Positions 8,850 through 17,205 of a stretch of DNA of 64,000 nt are shown here, piece by piece. This stretch comes from Tamilnaduibacter salinus. GTDB taxonomy: Bacteria; Pseudomonadota; Gammaproteobacteria; Pseudomonadales; Oleiphilaceae. Every line of letters starts with the position of its first letter. Within the stretch, counting starts at the first letter, position 1. The position numbers and the translations under genes are program-made. Under the pieces are notes generated by a model. The model was not told the origin of the DNA, searched no databases, and saw only the letters and a list, made by a program, of their open reading frames with translations. Location of the stretch: assembly GCF_003096655.1 (NCBI RefSeq), contig NZ_QEKQ01000001.1:62001-126000 (forward strand). Direction: 5' to 3'.

Positions 8850-9104
8850 ATGGATCGCGTGACCATTTTCGGTCGTTCCAATTGCGGCTTTTGCCGTCGG
8901 GCGAAAGAGCTGTGTGAAATCAAAGAGCTGAACTTCCTGTACGTGGACATTGTCGAGGAGGGCATCAGCAAAGCCGACATGGCCAAGACCATCGGCCATG
9001 AGGTGGAAACCGTACCGCAGATTTTCGTCGGCAAGAAGCACATCGGTGGCTTCGACGAGTTCAACGCGTTCATGGAGGCGCGTGAGGCGGAAACTGCCGA
9101 GTAA
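8850..9104 (+). CDS. grxA: Glutaredoxin (GrxA type)
   Basis: An 84-residue dithiol glutaredoxin that reduces protein disulfides, including ribonucleotide reductase, with glutathione. The redox motif is CGFC (Cys12-Cys15) after VTIFGRSN. The TVPQIFVGKKHIGGFDEF segment supplies the cis-Pro and glutathione-binding region, closely matching E. coli Grx1. The start at 8850 follows a strong AAGGAGG (8838-8844); the in-frame upstream ATG at 8826 lies before this site. The gene is monocistronic with its own terminator. Confidence 0.92.
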   Translation: MDRVTIFGRSNCGFCRRAKELCEIKELNFLYVDIVEEGISKADMAKTIGHEVETVPQIFVGKKHIGGFDEFNAFMEAREAETAE

Positions 9105-9133
9105 CGCTGGCGTTTTTAGGAAGGAAATGAAAG

Positions 9134-9158
9134 GCGTCCTTGCTTGGACGCTTTTTTT
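9134..9158 (+). terminator. Intrinsic terminator of grxA
   Basis: A 6-bp G/C-rich stem, GCGTCC pairing with GGACGC around a TTGCTT loop, is followed by seven T residues (9152-9158). It begins about 30 bp after the grxA stop and is a textbook Rho-independent terminator. Confidence 0.9.
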
Positions 9159-9162
9159 GTTG

Positions 9163-9202
9163 GCAAAAAGGTCGAGGCCAAGGCGCACCCGCCTCGGCCT
9201 CG
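9163..9202 (-). terminator. Intrinsic terminator of pfp
   Basis: Read on the minus strand, an 11-bp stem with one mismatch (GAGGCCGAGGC pairing with GCCTTGGCCTC, loop of six) is followed by GACCTTTTTG. It lies about 20 bp after the pfp stop, immediately beside the grxA terminator. Confidence 0.8.
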
Positions 9203-9218
9203 TCAGGGACTGACGTCG

Positions 9219-10481
9219 TCAGACCTCGAAGGGCGTCTTGAGCTTCTTCTCGACCAACTGGTTGCTCAGGTGGGCAACACGTGGCAACCCGTTCTCGAAC
9301 GGTGGGAAGCTCTCACCGGTGATCAGTGGCGCCATGTAGTCGCGGCAGTCCTGGGTGATGCCATAACCATCGTCACTGATGTAGTGGATCGGCATCTTCT
9401 TCTCCTGGTTGGCCACATCGCTCAATGCCGCCTCGCCGATGTGCCACTTGTAGGGATGGTTCTGCTCGCGAACGATGGTCGGCATGATGGCCTGCTCGCC
9501 CGCCAGCGCGAACTCGACGGCGCGCTTGCCCACTTCATAGGACTGCTCGACATCCATCGCCGAACCAATATGACGGGCGGCCCGTTGGAGATAATCCGCC
9601 ACGGCCCAGTGGTTCTTGTGGCCGAGGGACTGGCGCACCATGTTGGCCAGCGTCGGCGCCACGCCACCAAGCTGGGTGTGGCCGAACGCGTCTTTTCCGC
9701 CGGCATCGGCGATGAACCGGCCATCCTCGTACTGGGCGCCTTCCGAGGCCACGACGACGCAATAGCCGTATTCCTTCACGCAGTGGTCGACCCGATCCAG
9801 GAAGGTTTGCCGCTCAAACGGCACTTCGGGGAAGATAATGATGTGCGGCGGCTCACCGGGTCCATTGCCGGCCATGCCGCTGGACGCGGCGATCCATCCG
9901 GCGTGACGTCCCATCACTTCCAGGATGAACACCTTGGTGGAGGAGTCACACATGGAGCGGATGTCCAGACTGGCCTCCAGCGTTGAGGTGGCGACGTATT
10001 TGGCCACCGAGCCAAAGCCCGGACAGTTGTCAGTGAAGGGGAGGTCGTTGTCGACCGTCTTCGGGACGCCGATGCAGGTGATGGGGTAACCCATGTGCTC
10101 GGCCATCTGTGAGACCTTGAACGCCGTATCCTGGGAGTCGCCGCCGCCGTTGTAGAAGAAGTAGCCGATGTCGTGGGCCTGGAAGACCTCGATCAGCCGT
10201 TCGTATTCACGGCGGTTTTCGCTGAAGTTCTTGAGTTTGTAGCGACAGGAACCGAAGGCACCGCCGGGGGTGTGCATCAGGGCGGCGATATCCTCATCGG
10301 TTTCCAGGCTGGTGTCGATCAGCTCTTCCCGCAGGGCGCCGGTAATGCCGTTGCGGCCGGCGAAGACCTTACCGATGGATTCGGGATGCTGTCGGGCGGT
10401 CTGGATGACCCCGCAGGCGCTGGCGTTGATGGTAGCGGTTACCCCGCCGGATTGGGCGTAGAACGCGTTCTTGACGGCCAT
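9219..10481 (-). CDS. pfp: Pyrophosphate-dependent 6-phosphofructokinase
   Basis: A 420-residue phosphofructokinase interconverting fructose 6-phosphate and fructose 1,6-bisphosphate with pyrophosphate. The phosphoryl-donor loop reads NGGGDSQDT (Asp at 115) where ATP-dependent enzymes carry GGDGS. The next motif is PKTVDND (140-146), whose Lys is typical of PPi users. The substrate segment EVMGRHAGW is intact. PPi-type Pfp is reversible and can serve glycolysis and gluconeogenesis, common in methylotrophs and marine bacteria. The gene stands alone between two terminators and mpl. Confidence 0.92.
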   Translation of the reverse strand: MAVKNAFYAQSGGVTATINASACGVIQTARQHPESIGKVFAGRNGITGALREELIDTSLETDEDIAALMHTPGGAFGSCRYKLKNFSENRREYERLIEVFQAHDIGYFFYNGGGDSQDTAFKVSQMAEHMGYPITCIGVPKTVDNDLPFTDNCPGFGSVAKYVATSTLEASLDIRSMCDSSTKVFILEVMGRHAGWIAASSGMAGNGPGEPPHIIIFPEVPFERQTFLDRVDHCVKEYGYCVVVASEGAQYEDGRFIADAGGKDAFGHTQLGGVAPTLANMVRQSLGHKNHWAVADYLQRAARHIGSAMDVEQSYEVGKRAVEFALAGEQAIMPTIVREQNHPYKWHIGEAALSDVANQEKKMPIHYISDDGYGITQDCRDYMAPLITGESFPPFENGLPRVAHLSNQLVEKKLKTPFEV

Positions 10482-10667
10482 TGAGTCGGGCGCCTCCTGG
10501 CTGTTGTGTTGCTTTGGCCAAAACTAGTCGTGCGCGGAATGATACGCGAATCCGAGCGCGTTTTCATGAGGCGTGTATCGTGGATGGTACGGTGTCCGCT
10601 TGACGGCTGAGGCCGATTGCAGGACGCTTCATCCTGTCCCGCCAACCATCAGGAATGACACGCCATT

Positions 10668-12041
10668 ATGCACATCCACATCCTCGGTATCTGCGGCACG
10701 TTCATGGGCAGTCTGGCAGCCCTTGCCCGGGAAGGGGGGCATCACGTCACCGGGTCCGATGAAGGGGTCTATCCGCCGATGAGCACCCAGCTGGAGCAGC
10801 AGGGGATCGAGTTGATGGATGGCTTCTCTGAGAGCAACCTGAAGCCGGTGCCGGATCTGGTGCTGATCGGCAACGCCCTGTCCCGGGGGAATCCCGAAGT
10901 GGAAGCCGTGCTGAACCGGGGGCTGGACTATATGTCCGGACCGGAATGGCTCAGCCGGGAGGTGCTGCGTCATCGCTGGGTGCTGGCGGTTGCGGGGACC
11001 CACGGCAAGACCACCACCACATCCATGCTGCTCTGGATTCTGGATCAGGCGGGCTTTGATCCGGGGTATCTGGTTGGCGGTGTCCCCGGTGATTTTGACG
11101 TCTCCGCACGTCTGGGTAGTAGTGATTTCTTTGTAATCGAAGCGGACGAATACGACAGCGCCTTCTTTGATAAACGCTCCAAGTTCGTTCACTACCGTCC
11201 CAATACATTGATTCTGAACAATCTGGAGTTCGATCACGCCGATATTTTTGATTCGATCGTCGATATCGAGCGCCAGTGTCATCACCTGGTACGGACGGTG
11301 CCGTCCAATGGCCTGATCATCCGACCGGATCGGGATGGGCATCTGGACAGTGTGCTCAACCGCGGCTGCTGGACCAGTGTCCAGACCACATCGATCGGTG
11401 GCGAGGCCGCCTGGTCGAACTGGCGGGCCGAGCTGCTCCGTGATGATGGCAGCGTTTTCATGGTGATCCGGCACGACCAGCCAGTCGCCAAAGTCCATTG
11501 GCGCCATACCGGTCTGCATAATGTCCGCAATGCACTGGCGGCGATTGCCGCGGCCCGTCATGTGGGGGTGACGCCGGACCATGCGATCGCCGCGCTCAAC
11601 CGGTTTGGTGGCGTCAAGCGCCGTATGGAGCTGTTGGCAGAGGTGCGGGGTGTCCGCGTCTACGATGACTTTGCCCATCACCCCACCGCCATCGCCACCA
11701 CATTGGACGGGCTGCGCAAACAGGTGGGGGATGACCCGATCATCGCCGTCATTGAGCCGCGTTCGAACACCATGCAGCAGGGGGTTCATCAGGACGTGCT
11801 GTTGGACAGCGCCAGTGCCGCTGATCGGGTGCTCTGGGCCAACCTGTCGGACATGGCATGGTTGAGTGAGCGCATTCCGGAGAACGACTCCCGACATCAG
11901 CAGGGCCGGTCGGTGGAGACACTGATCGATGGGGTACTCTCCGCGTTGCCCGTGCCCTGCCACATCGTCATCATGAGTAATGGCGGTTTTCAGGGCATTC
12001 ACGGCAAACTGATCAAGGAGCTGGAGCGCTATTTTGACTGA
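10668..12041 (+). CDS. mpl: UDP-N-acetylmuramate:tripeptide ligase Mpl
   Basis: A 457-residue murein-recycling ligase. It joins the recovered tripeptide L-Ala-gamma-D-Glu-meso-DAP to UDP-MurNAc using ATP. It is a Mur-ligase relative: an N-terminal Rossmann segment ([15 protein letters not shown]), the P-loop GTHGKTTT (110-117), a central domain with [20 protein letters not shown] and a C-terminal domain with [10 protein letters not shown]. Mpl rather than MurC is indicated by GICGTFMG and the DEYDSAFFD segment. It is the first gene of an operon and overlaps ubiX by 8 bp. Confidence 0.95.
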   Translation: MHIHILGICGTFMGSLAALAREGGHHVTGSDEGVYPPMSTQLEQQGIELMDGFSESNLKPVPDLVLIGNALSRGNPEVEAVLNRGLDYMSGPEWLSREVLRHRWVLAVAGTHGKTTTTSMLLWILDQAGFDPGYLVGGVPGDFDVSARLGSSDFFVIEADEYDSAFFDKRSKFVHYRPNTLILNNLEFDHADIFDSIVDIERQCHHLVRTVPSNGLIIRPDRDGHLDSVLNRGCWTSVQTTSIGGEAAWSNWRAELLRDDGSVFMVIRHDQPVAKVHWRHTGLHNVRNALAAIAAARHVGVTPDHAIAALNRFGGVKRRMELLAEVRGVRVYDDFAHHPTAIATTLDGLRKQVGDDPIIAVIEPRSNTMQQGVHQDVLLDSASAADRVLWANLSDMAWLSERIPENDSRHQQGRSVETLIDGVLSALPVPCHIVIMSNGGFQGIHGKLIKELERYFD

Positions 12042-12690
12042 TTCATCGTCCCGCCCGGTCGTCAACCTGGCGATGACGGGCGCCTCGGGCGCCCAATACG
12101 GTCTGCGGTTGCTGGTGTGCCTGGTGGCGGCCGGCTACCGCCTGAACGTCATGGTCAGCAAAGCGGCGCAGGTGGTCATCGCGACAGAGACCGATCTCCG
12201 CCTTCCCGGGACACCCGATGGGATGCAGTCCGCGTTGCGAGAATACAGCGGCGCATCAGCGGATCAGGTCGTTGTCTTCGGTCGGGAGGACTGGTTCGCG
12301 CCGCCGGCTTCCGGTTCCGGGTCCCGGGCACCACTGGTGATCTGCCCCTGCAGCACGGGGACGCTGTCGGCCCTGGCAAATGGCGCCAGTGACAACCTGA
12401 TTGAGCGGGCCGGTGACGTGGCGCTCAAAGAGCGCCGTTCGCTGATTCTGGTTCCCCGCGAAGCTCCGTATTCCGAGGTGCATCTCACCAACATGCTGCA
12501 GCTCACTCGCATGGGCGCGACGATCATGCCGGCCAGCCCCGGGTTTTATCATCGGCCATCGTCCATCGACGATCTGGTGGATTTTGTGGTCGCCCGCCTG
12601 CTGGACCATCTGGGAGTGAATCAGTCGTTGATGCCTCGCTGGGGCGAGCAGCGACTGGCGAACCGGCAGCAACAGGAGGACCCGTCTTGA
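12034..12690 (+). CDS. ubiX: Flavin prenyltransferase UbiX
   Basis: A 218-residue enzyme that prenylates FMN to make the cofactor of the UbiD decarboxylase in ubiquinone synthesis. The flavin motif [13 protein letters not shown] is at the N-terminus, and [20 protein letters not shown] and [16 protein letters not shown] follow, as expected. The start must be TTG at 12034: the first ATG lies inside the flavin-binding motif. GGAG sits seven bases upstream within mpl, so translation is probably coupled to it. No ubiD is in the window. Confidence 0.93.
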   Translation: MTDSSSRPVVNLAMTGASGAQYGLRLLVCLVAAGYRLNVMVSKAAQVVIATETDLRLPGTPDGMQSALREYSGASADQVVVFGREDWFAPPASGSGSRAPLVICPCSTGTLSALANGASDNLIERAGDVALKERRSLILVPREAPYSEVHLTNMLQLTRMGATIMPASPGFYHRPSSIDDLVDFVVARLLDHLGVNQSLMPRWGEQRLANRQQQEDPS

Positions 12691-13448
12691 GTATTGACTG
12701 GCAGACCACCCGGGCGGCGATCTGGCGGCGCCACCGACAGGCCCTGCGGGCGGTTCATGAGATTGATCGGGTGCGGCTGTCCGATCTGCTGGAAATTGAC
12801 CGCCAGAAGGCGGCGATCGTCACCAATACCGAGCATTTCCTGAAGGGCGAACCGGCCAATAACACGCTGCTCTGGGGCTCTCGGGGCACCGGCAAGTCGT
12901 CCCTCATCAAGGCATTGCTCAATGAGTACGCCGACCGTGGGTTGCGAGTCATTGAAGTGGACCGGGAGGACCTGCTGTTTCTGCCGGAGATCGTGGATGA
13001 GATCCGGGCGTTGCCATACCGGTTTATCATCTTTTCGGACGACCTGTCGTTCGGTCACGATGATGCGTCCTACAAGGCTCTGAAAAGCGTCATGGAAGGG
13101 TCGATCGAAAGCCCGCCGGAGAACGTGCGGGTGTATGCCACCTCCAACCGGCGTCACCTGATGCCGGAGTACATGAAAGACAATCAGGCGGCGCAGATGG
13201 TCGACGGCGAACTGCATCTGGGGGAGGCGATTGAGGAGCAGATCTCTCTGTCCGACCGGTTCGGACTCTGGCTGTCGTTCTACCCGTTTGATCAGAAGGA
13301 ATACCTGCATCTGGTGGATGCGCTGTTCCCCGACGTGGAAGACCGGGAGTCCCTGCACCTGGCCGCGATCCGGTTTGCGACGGCAAAGGGCGGCCGCAGT
13401 GGCCGGGCGGCGCGTCACTTCTACAACACCTACTACGACCAGTTCTGA
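12687..13448 (+). CDS. DUF815-family AAA-type ATPase
   Basis: A 253-residue P-loop ATPase of the DUF815 family. Walker A is GSRGTGKS (64-71). The Walker B-like strand is [11 protein letters not shown] (about 112-122). A sensor-like segment [16 protein letters not shown] and a C-terminal lid ([10 protein letters not shown]) follow. The function of the family is unknown. Translation starts at TTG 12687, overlapping the ubiX stop (TTGA), with AGGAGGA seven bases upstream, so it belongs to the mpl-ubiX operon. No membrane segment is visible. Confidence 0.85.
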   Translation: MSIDWQTTRAAIWRRHRQALRAVHEIDRVRLSDLLEIDRQKAAIVTNTEHFLKGEPANNTLLWGSRGTGKSSLIKALLNEYADRGLRVIEVDREDLLFLPEIVDEIRALPYRFIIFSDDLSFGHDDASYKALKSVMEGSIESPPENVRVYATSNRRHLMPEYMKDNQAAQMVDGELHLGEAIEEQISLSDRFGLWLSFYPFDQKEYLHLVDALFPDVEDRESLHLAAIRFATAKGGRSGRAARHFYNTYYDQF

Positions 13449-13459
13449 CGTCTGTGGTC

Positions 13460-13570
13460 GGGGAGTGGCTGGGGGCTATTGTCTGCGCTGCATTTGATGG
13501 TCGTCCGTGACGCCAAATGCGACCGGGACATCCCTGTCCCTTCTCCGACAATAGCCCCCGGCCACTCCCC
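13460..13570. repeat. Long inverted-repeat element downstream of the DUF815 gene
   Basis: Two 24-base arms (13460-13483 and 13547-13570) pair with a single mismatch. Each begins or ends with the GGGGAGTGGC / CTCCCC theme and carries GGGCTATTGTC at its inner end. The 63-base interior contains two smaller hairpins: GCATTTG...CAAATGC (13490-13520) and GGGACA-TCCC-TGTCCC (13525-13540). The transcript could fold into one long branched stem. There is no T tract, so it is not a classical terminator, and no second copy was noticed in the window. Confidence 0.8.
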
Positions 13571-13701
13571 TCGTGCCATTGGCCGCCGCCCGAGTTAGTT
13601 CGTTTTCGCCACCCGGATTGAACGTTTACACCATTGAGCGGTATCGCGGGTCGTTCGACACTGACGTCACATCGTCAGTAACGCCCATAACGAGGTATTG
13701 A

Positions 13702-14841
13702 ATGATTCCGCGCACACTCTTTGATTCGGACCTGGACGGCTTCCGCGACGCCGTCCGGAAGTTTCTCGAGAACGAAGCCGTTCCCCATCATCACCAGTGG
13801 GAGAAAGACGGTCAGGTCAGTCGTGAAATCTGGGAGAAAGCCGGTGAACTGGGCTTCCTGTGTCCGACCATTCCCGAGGAATACGGCGGTGTCGGCGCCG
13901 ATTTCCGGTACAGCGCCGTGGTGATGGAAGAGATCGCCCGCGCCGCCACGACCGGTCTGGGCTGGGCGTTGCACTCGGACATTGTCGCGCCCTACATCCT
14001 GAACTACGGCACCGAAGAACAGAAAAAGCACTACCTGCCCAAGCTGGTCAGTGGCGAAATGATCGGGGCGATCGCCATGACCGAGCCGGGTGCCGGTTCG
14101 GACCTGCAGGGCGTCAAGACGACAGCCATCAAGGATGGCGATCATTACGTCCTGAATGGCTCCAAGACCTTCATCACCAACGGCCAGATGGCCGATCTGG
14201 TGATCGTGGTCGCCAAGACCGATCCGAAGGAGGGCGCCAAGGGCACCAGCCTGATGCTGGTCGAAAGTGCCTGGGACGGATTCGAGAAAGGCCAGAATCT
14301 GGAGAAGGTGGGTCTCAAGGCGCAGGACACCTCCGAGCTGTTCTTCCAGGACGTGAAAGTCCCTGCCGGCAACCTGCTGGGCAGCGGCGAAGGCCAGGGC
14401 TTCATGCAGCTGATGCAGGAATTGCCCGCTGAGCGTCTGCAGGTGGCCCTGACCGCCGTTGCGGCTGCCGAAGCGGCCTGGGAGTGGACCCGGGACTACG
14501 TCAAGGAGCGCAAGGCCTTCGGTAAGCCGGTCATGGGCTTCCAGAACACTCGCTTCAAGATGGCCGAGATGCAGTCGGACATTGCCGCCGGGCGTGCGTT
14601 CACTGACCGCTGTCTGGAACTGCATCTGGATCGCAAGCTGGACGTGCCGACGGCGGCGATGCTCAAGCAATGGACCACCGACCTGCAGTGTCGGATCATG
14701 GACGAGTGCGTGCAGCTCCACGGGGGTTATGGTTATATGTGGGAGTACCCGATTGCACGGGCCTGGGCGGATTCCCGCGTGCAGCGGATCTATGCCGGGA
14801 CCAACGAGATCATGAAGGAGATCGTGGCCCGGGCCATCTGA
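13702..14841 (+). CDS. Acyl-CoA dehydrogenase (LCAD-like)
   Basis: A 379-residue FAD-dependent acyl-CoA dehydrogenase for the first step of beta-oxidation. FAD and substrate motifs are AMTEPGAGSDLQG and FITNGQMADL. The C-terminal signature VQLHGGYGYMWEYPIARA and IYAGTNEIMKE resembles long-chain acyl-CoA dehydrogenase. The medium-chain catalytic Glu of the YEGT motif is replaced by Ala here (YAGT). The base is therefore probably Glu244 in ELPAERL, the LCAD/isovaleryl-type position. It is monocistronic, preceded by a 250-bp region holding the long inverted-repeat element. Substrate chain length cannot be read from the sequence. Confidence 0.88.
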   Translation: MIPRTLFDSDLDGFRDAVRKFLENEAVPHHHQWEKDGQVSREIWEKAGELGFLCPTIPEEYGGVGADFRYSAVVMEEIARAATTGLGWALHSDIVAPYILNYGTEEQKKHYLPKLVSGEMIGAIAMTEPGAGSDLQGVKTTAIKDGDHYVLNGSKTFITNGQMADLVIVVAKTDPKEGAKGTSLMLVESAWDGFEKGQNLEKVGLKAQDTSELFFQDVKVPAGNLLGSGEGQGFMQLMQELPAERLQVALTAVAAAEAAWEWTRDYVKERKAFGKPVMGFQNTRFKMAEMQSDIAAGRAFTDRCLELHLDRKLDVPTAAMLKQWTTDLQCRIMDECVQLHGGYGYMWEYPIARAWADSRVQRIYAGTNEIMKEIVARAI

Positions 14842-14869
14842 TCGGTTACGCACTTTTACAAATTGCCAA

Positions 14870-14893
14870 TCGCGTCAAGGTACAGTGACGCGA
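14870..14893. promoter_or_regulatory. Inverted repeat upstream of the lipoprotein gene (possible operator)
   Basis: Perfect 8-bp arms, TCGCGTCA and TGACGCGA, flank an 8-bp spacer, about 50 bp before the ATG at 14946. The geometry fits a dimeric repressor site or a small hairpin. No regulator gene is adjacent. Confidence 0.3.
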
Positions 14894-14945
14894 CATTCCC
14901 TAGAGTGGGCGCATCCCGAACCCGAGAAGAACAAGAGATGCGCCC

Positions 14946-16817
14946 ATGACCCGCCTTTTCTGCCTTACCCTGATGGCTGCATTCGCTCTGGTCGGCTGCA
15001 ATGAGCAGAACGGCGAGCGGCCGGTAGACGGTCGTGATACCGATGGCCTATACGAACCCGAGCCGCCCAGCGATTATCAGGGCCGTGTGATGGATGGCTA
15101 TCTCCAGCAGGCCCGCGTCTGGCTGGACCTGGACGGTGACTCCCAGTATGACAGCGGCTCGGTTCAGGTCGTGATCGGTGGGCGTGCCGGCTGCGAGATC
15201 AGCACCCCGGCAGACCAGGCCGCGGAGGAATGCCTGGAAACCCTGTCGATGGGGGAGCCGACGGCGCTCACTGGCGAAGGCGGCCGGTTTACGCTGGACG
15301 TGACGGGGCTGGCGCTGCCGGACGATCAGGCCGCCGATCTCGATCCCAACAACTACCCGCTGGTGGCGGTGGCCATTCCCGGCCGCACGCTGGAAGAAAC
15401 GGAGGCGGGGAATCAGATCATCAACCACGCCTTCCGGTTGACCTCGCCACCGGGTGAGCGCGTGGTGTCACCATTGACCACGCTGGTGGATGCCCGCCGA
15501 ACGCTGGATCTCGATGCGCTGGATGTGACCGAGGGTGGCCTGGCCGTGGATCTGTCTGGGGTGAATCCGCTTGGGGACTACATCCAGCGGGGCGACGCGC
15601 GGGCACGTGCCTACGGCGAAGCGCTGACGCGTCTGCTTCAGATCCAGTTTCCGGATGACCGGGAGCAGGGGATTATCGACAACGGCGGTCGGTTGACCGA
15701 CATCGACCGTGATGCCGATCGGGTGCTTCGGCTCGGTTACGTGTCTGCGGTGGCCGATGTGGTCGGGGCAGTGGATGCGGCGGCGCAGTCGGATGGCTAT
15801 GGCAATGTCGACATCAGCGGCCTGGCATTGCCGACGCTCATTCCTGACCTCAATAACCCGCTCCTTTTGAAAGCGGTGGTGGTTGAAACGCCACCGGACA
15901 ATCCAACGGCCACTGCCTCCGACCTGACAACGAGTTCCCGGGTACGCTTCCAGTATGACGCCGAGGGCGTACTCCAGGCGATTGAGGCGGACGGCTGTCT
16001 CAAACCGTCACTCTATGAAGTGGCCCGCCTCGCCCGGGTCAACGGCCGGGTCGCGGAACTGAATGTTCAGGGGTTCGAAGGATTCTTTCTGGCCTCGTCA
16101 CCGGCGAGCACGTTCTACTCGGACGACGGTGACGTGGACGAACGGCTCACGTTCGACTGGACCAACGGCACCGCGGAGCTTCAGTCCACCACCAGCTGTC
16201 ATGGCGGGCAGAATGGCTCCGAGCTGGGCGGCGCCGCCGAGCAGGTGCTGACCTGGACGATCAGCGGTGACACCGTGACGGTTCGGGACGGCGATCGGGA
16301 ACTGGTTCAGACCGTCGGGCAGGGGATTGACCCGATGCTGGGGTATACCGATACCGATGGTACGTCCCAGTCGATTGATGGTGCGGTCAGTGGGTGCGGC
16401 ATTAACGATGATGCAACTGGTGAGCCGGAGGTGATCAGTGGTACCCAGCCCTATACCTATGAGGCCGATGAAACGGGTGCCGGTGGAGATCTCCCGTCCG
16501 ACGGCGCGCTCGATAGGCGGGATCTCTTGTGGGATCAGCGTTTTGGCCACCAACAGCTGCTGCGTCGGGTCTTCTTCGACACCAGCCGCTCCAGCGAGGA
16601 TCTGCTGAAGTGGCAGTACCGTTATCGTACTCCGGCCGGTGACGACGAAGAGGAGGCGGGTGAACAGGCCAACCTGCTGGACGAAGCCCGGCTGAGTCTG
16701 ACCGCTGGTACCCCGAACTGCGGCGGTACGCCGGGTACGCTGGACAGCGGTGGCATTTTTGCCAATCTGACGTACGAATACCACACGCTGGCCGAATCGC
16801 TTCTGAGCAGTCAGTAA
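14946..16817 (+). CDS. Large lipoprotein of unknown function
   Basis: A 623-residue protein I do not recognise as a named family. The signal peptide ends in the lipobox LVGC (Cys18). Shortly after it, VMDGYLQQARVWLDLDGDSQ is an EF-hand/calcium-loop-like stretch (DLDGDSQYD) seen in repeat-rich surface proteins of marine gammaproteobacteria. The rest is acidic and beta-rich, with two probable disulfide pairs (several isolated Cys). The acidity suits a halophilic periplasm or surface. It is a single gene between the acyl-CoA dehydrogenase and tRNA-Leu. Localisation is well supported; function is not. Confidence 0.75.
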   Translation: MTRLFCLTLMAAFALVGCNEQNGERPVDGRDTDGLYEPEPPSDYQGRVMDGYLQQARVWLDLDGDSQYDSGSVQVVIGGRAGCEISTPADQAAEECLETLSMGEPTALTGEGGRFTLDVTGLALPDDQAADLDPNNYPLVAVAIPGRTLEETEAGNQIINHAFRLTSPPGERVVSPLTTLVDARRTLDLDALDVTEGGLAVDLSGVNPLGDYIQRGDARARAYGEALTRLLQIQFPDDREQGIIDNGGRLTDIDRDADRVLRLGYVSAVADVVGAVDAAAQSDGYGNVDISGLALPTLIPDLNNPLLLKAVVVETPPDNPTATASDLTTSSRVRFQYDAEGVLQAIEADGCLKPSLYEVARLARVNGRVAELNVQGFEGFFLASSPASTFYSDDGDVDERLTFDWTNGTAELQSTTSCHGGQNGSELGGAAEQVLTWTISGDTVTVRDGDRELVQTVGQGIDPMLGYTDTDGTSQSIDGAVSGCGINDDATGEPEVISGTQPYTYEADETGAGGDLPSDGALDRRDLLWDQRFGHQQLLRRVFFDTSRSSEDLLKWQYRYRTPAGDDEEEAGEQANLLDEARLSLTAGTPNCGGTPGTLDSGGIFANLTYEYHTLAESLLSSQ

Positions 16818-16856
16818 CCACATGACCCGGAAGGCCCAGTGGATTCAAAAAAGGGT

Positions 16857-16885
16857 TTGACAGCCCCGGATCGAGACATTAAAGT
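16857..16885 (+). promoter_or_regulatory. Sigma-70 promoter of tRNA-Leu
   Basis: The consensus -35 TTGACA (16857-16862) and the -10-like TAAAGT (16880-16885) are separated by exactly 17 bp. They are followed by a GC-rich discriminator (ACGCGCC), a pattern typical of stringently controlled tRNA promoters. The expected leader before the tRNA is about 60 nt. Confidence 0.7.
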
Positions 16886-16951
16886 ACGCGCCGTCGGTGA
16901 GGGAGAGCCCGCCGGCCACAATGAGTTAACCGGTTTGACCGGTCTGTCACT

Positions 16952-17038
16952 GCCGAGGTGGCGAAATTGGTAGACGCGCTAGCTTCAGGTGCTAGTGGGG
17001 GCAACCCCGTGGGAGTTCAAGTCTCCCCCTCGGCACCA
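16952..17038 (+). tRNA. tRNA-Leu (anticodon CAG)
   Basis: An 87-nt class II tRNA including an encoded CCA. The acceptor arm GCCGAGG pairs with CCTCGGC. The D-arm carries TTGGTAGAC, the anticodon loop is CTTCAGG (anticodon CAG, reading CUG), and there is a long variable arm as expected for leucine. The T-arm has GTTCAAGTC. The discriminator is A. Confidence 0.97.
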
Positions 17039-17062
17039 CTTCCCTTTCCTTCCGGAAGTGGT
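17035..17062 (+). terminator. Possible hairpin terminator after tRNA-Leu
   Basis: Nine-bp perfect arms ACCACTTCC and GGAAGTGGT surround a ten-base pyrimidine loop, starting at the tRNA discriminator. Downstream sequence is pyrimidine-rich but lacks a clear T run, so it may be a processing or termination hairpin. Confidence 0.35.
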
Positions 17063-17099
17063 CACTATTCCTTCTTTCGATAGTGTAATCCCCGCGTTT

Positions 17100-17129
17100 T
17101 TAGCATCCCGTTAGTCGCGGCGTTATACT
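17100..17129 (+). promoter_or_regulatory. Possible promoter of rnr
   Basis: A -10-like TATACT (17124-17129, five of six matches) lies 18 bp after TTAGCA (17100-17105, four of six). It is placed 77 bp before the rnr start codon. Confidence 0.4.
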
Positions 17130-17205
17130 GCACCCCTATTCAAGCGCAGTCGCCCGATACGATTGATCCTTCCGGTCGGCTGCCGGCATCAGGACAGTTG
17201 TTTGC

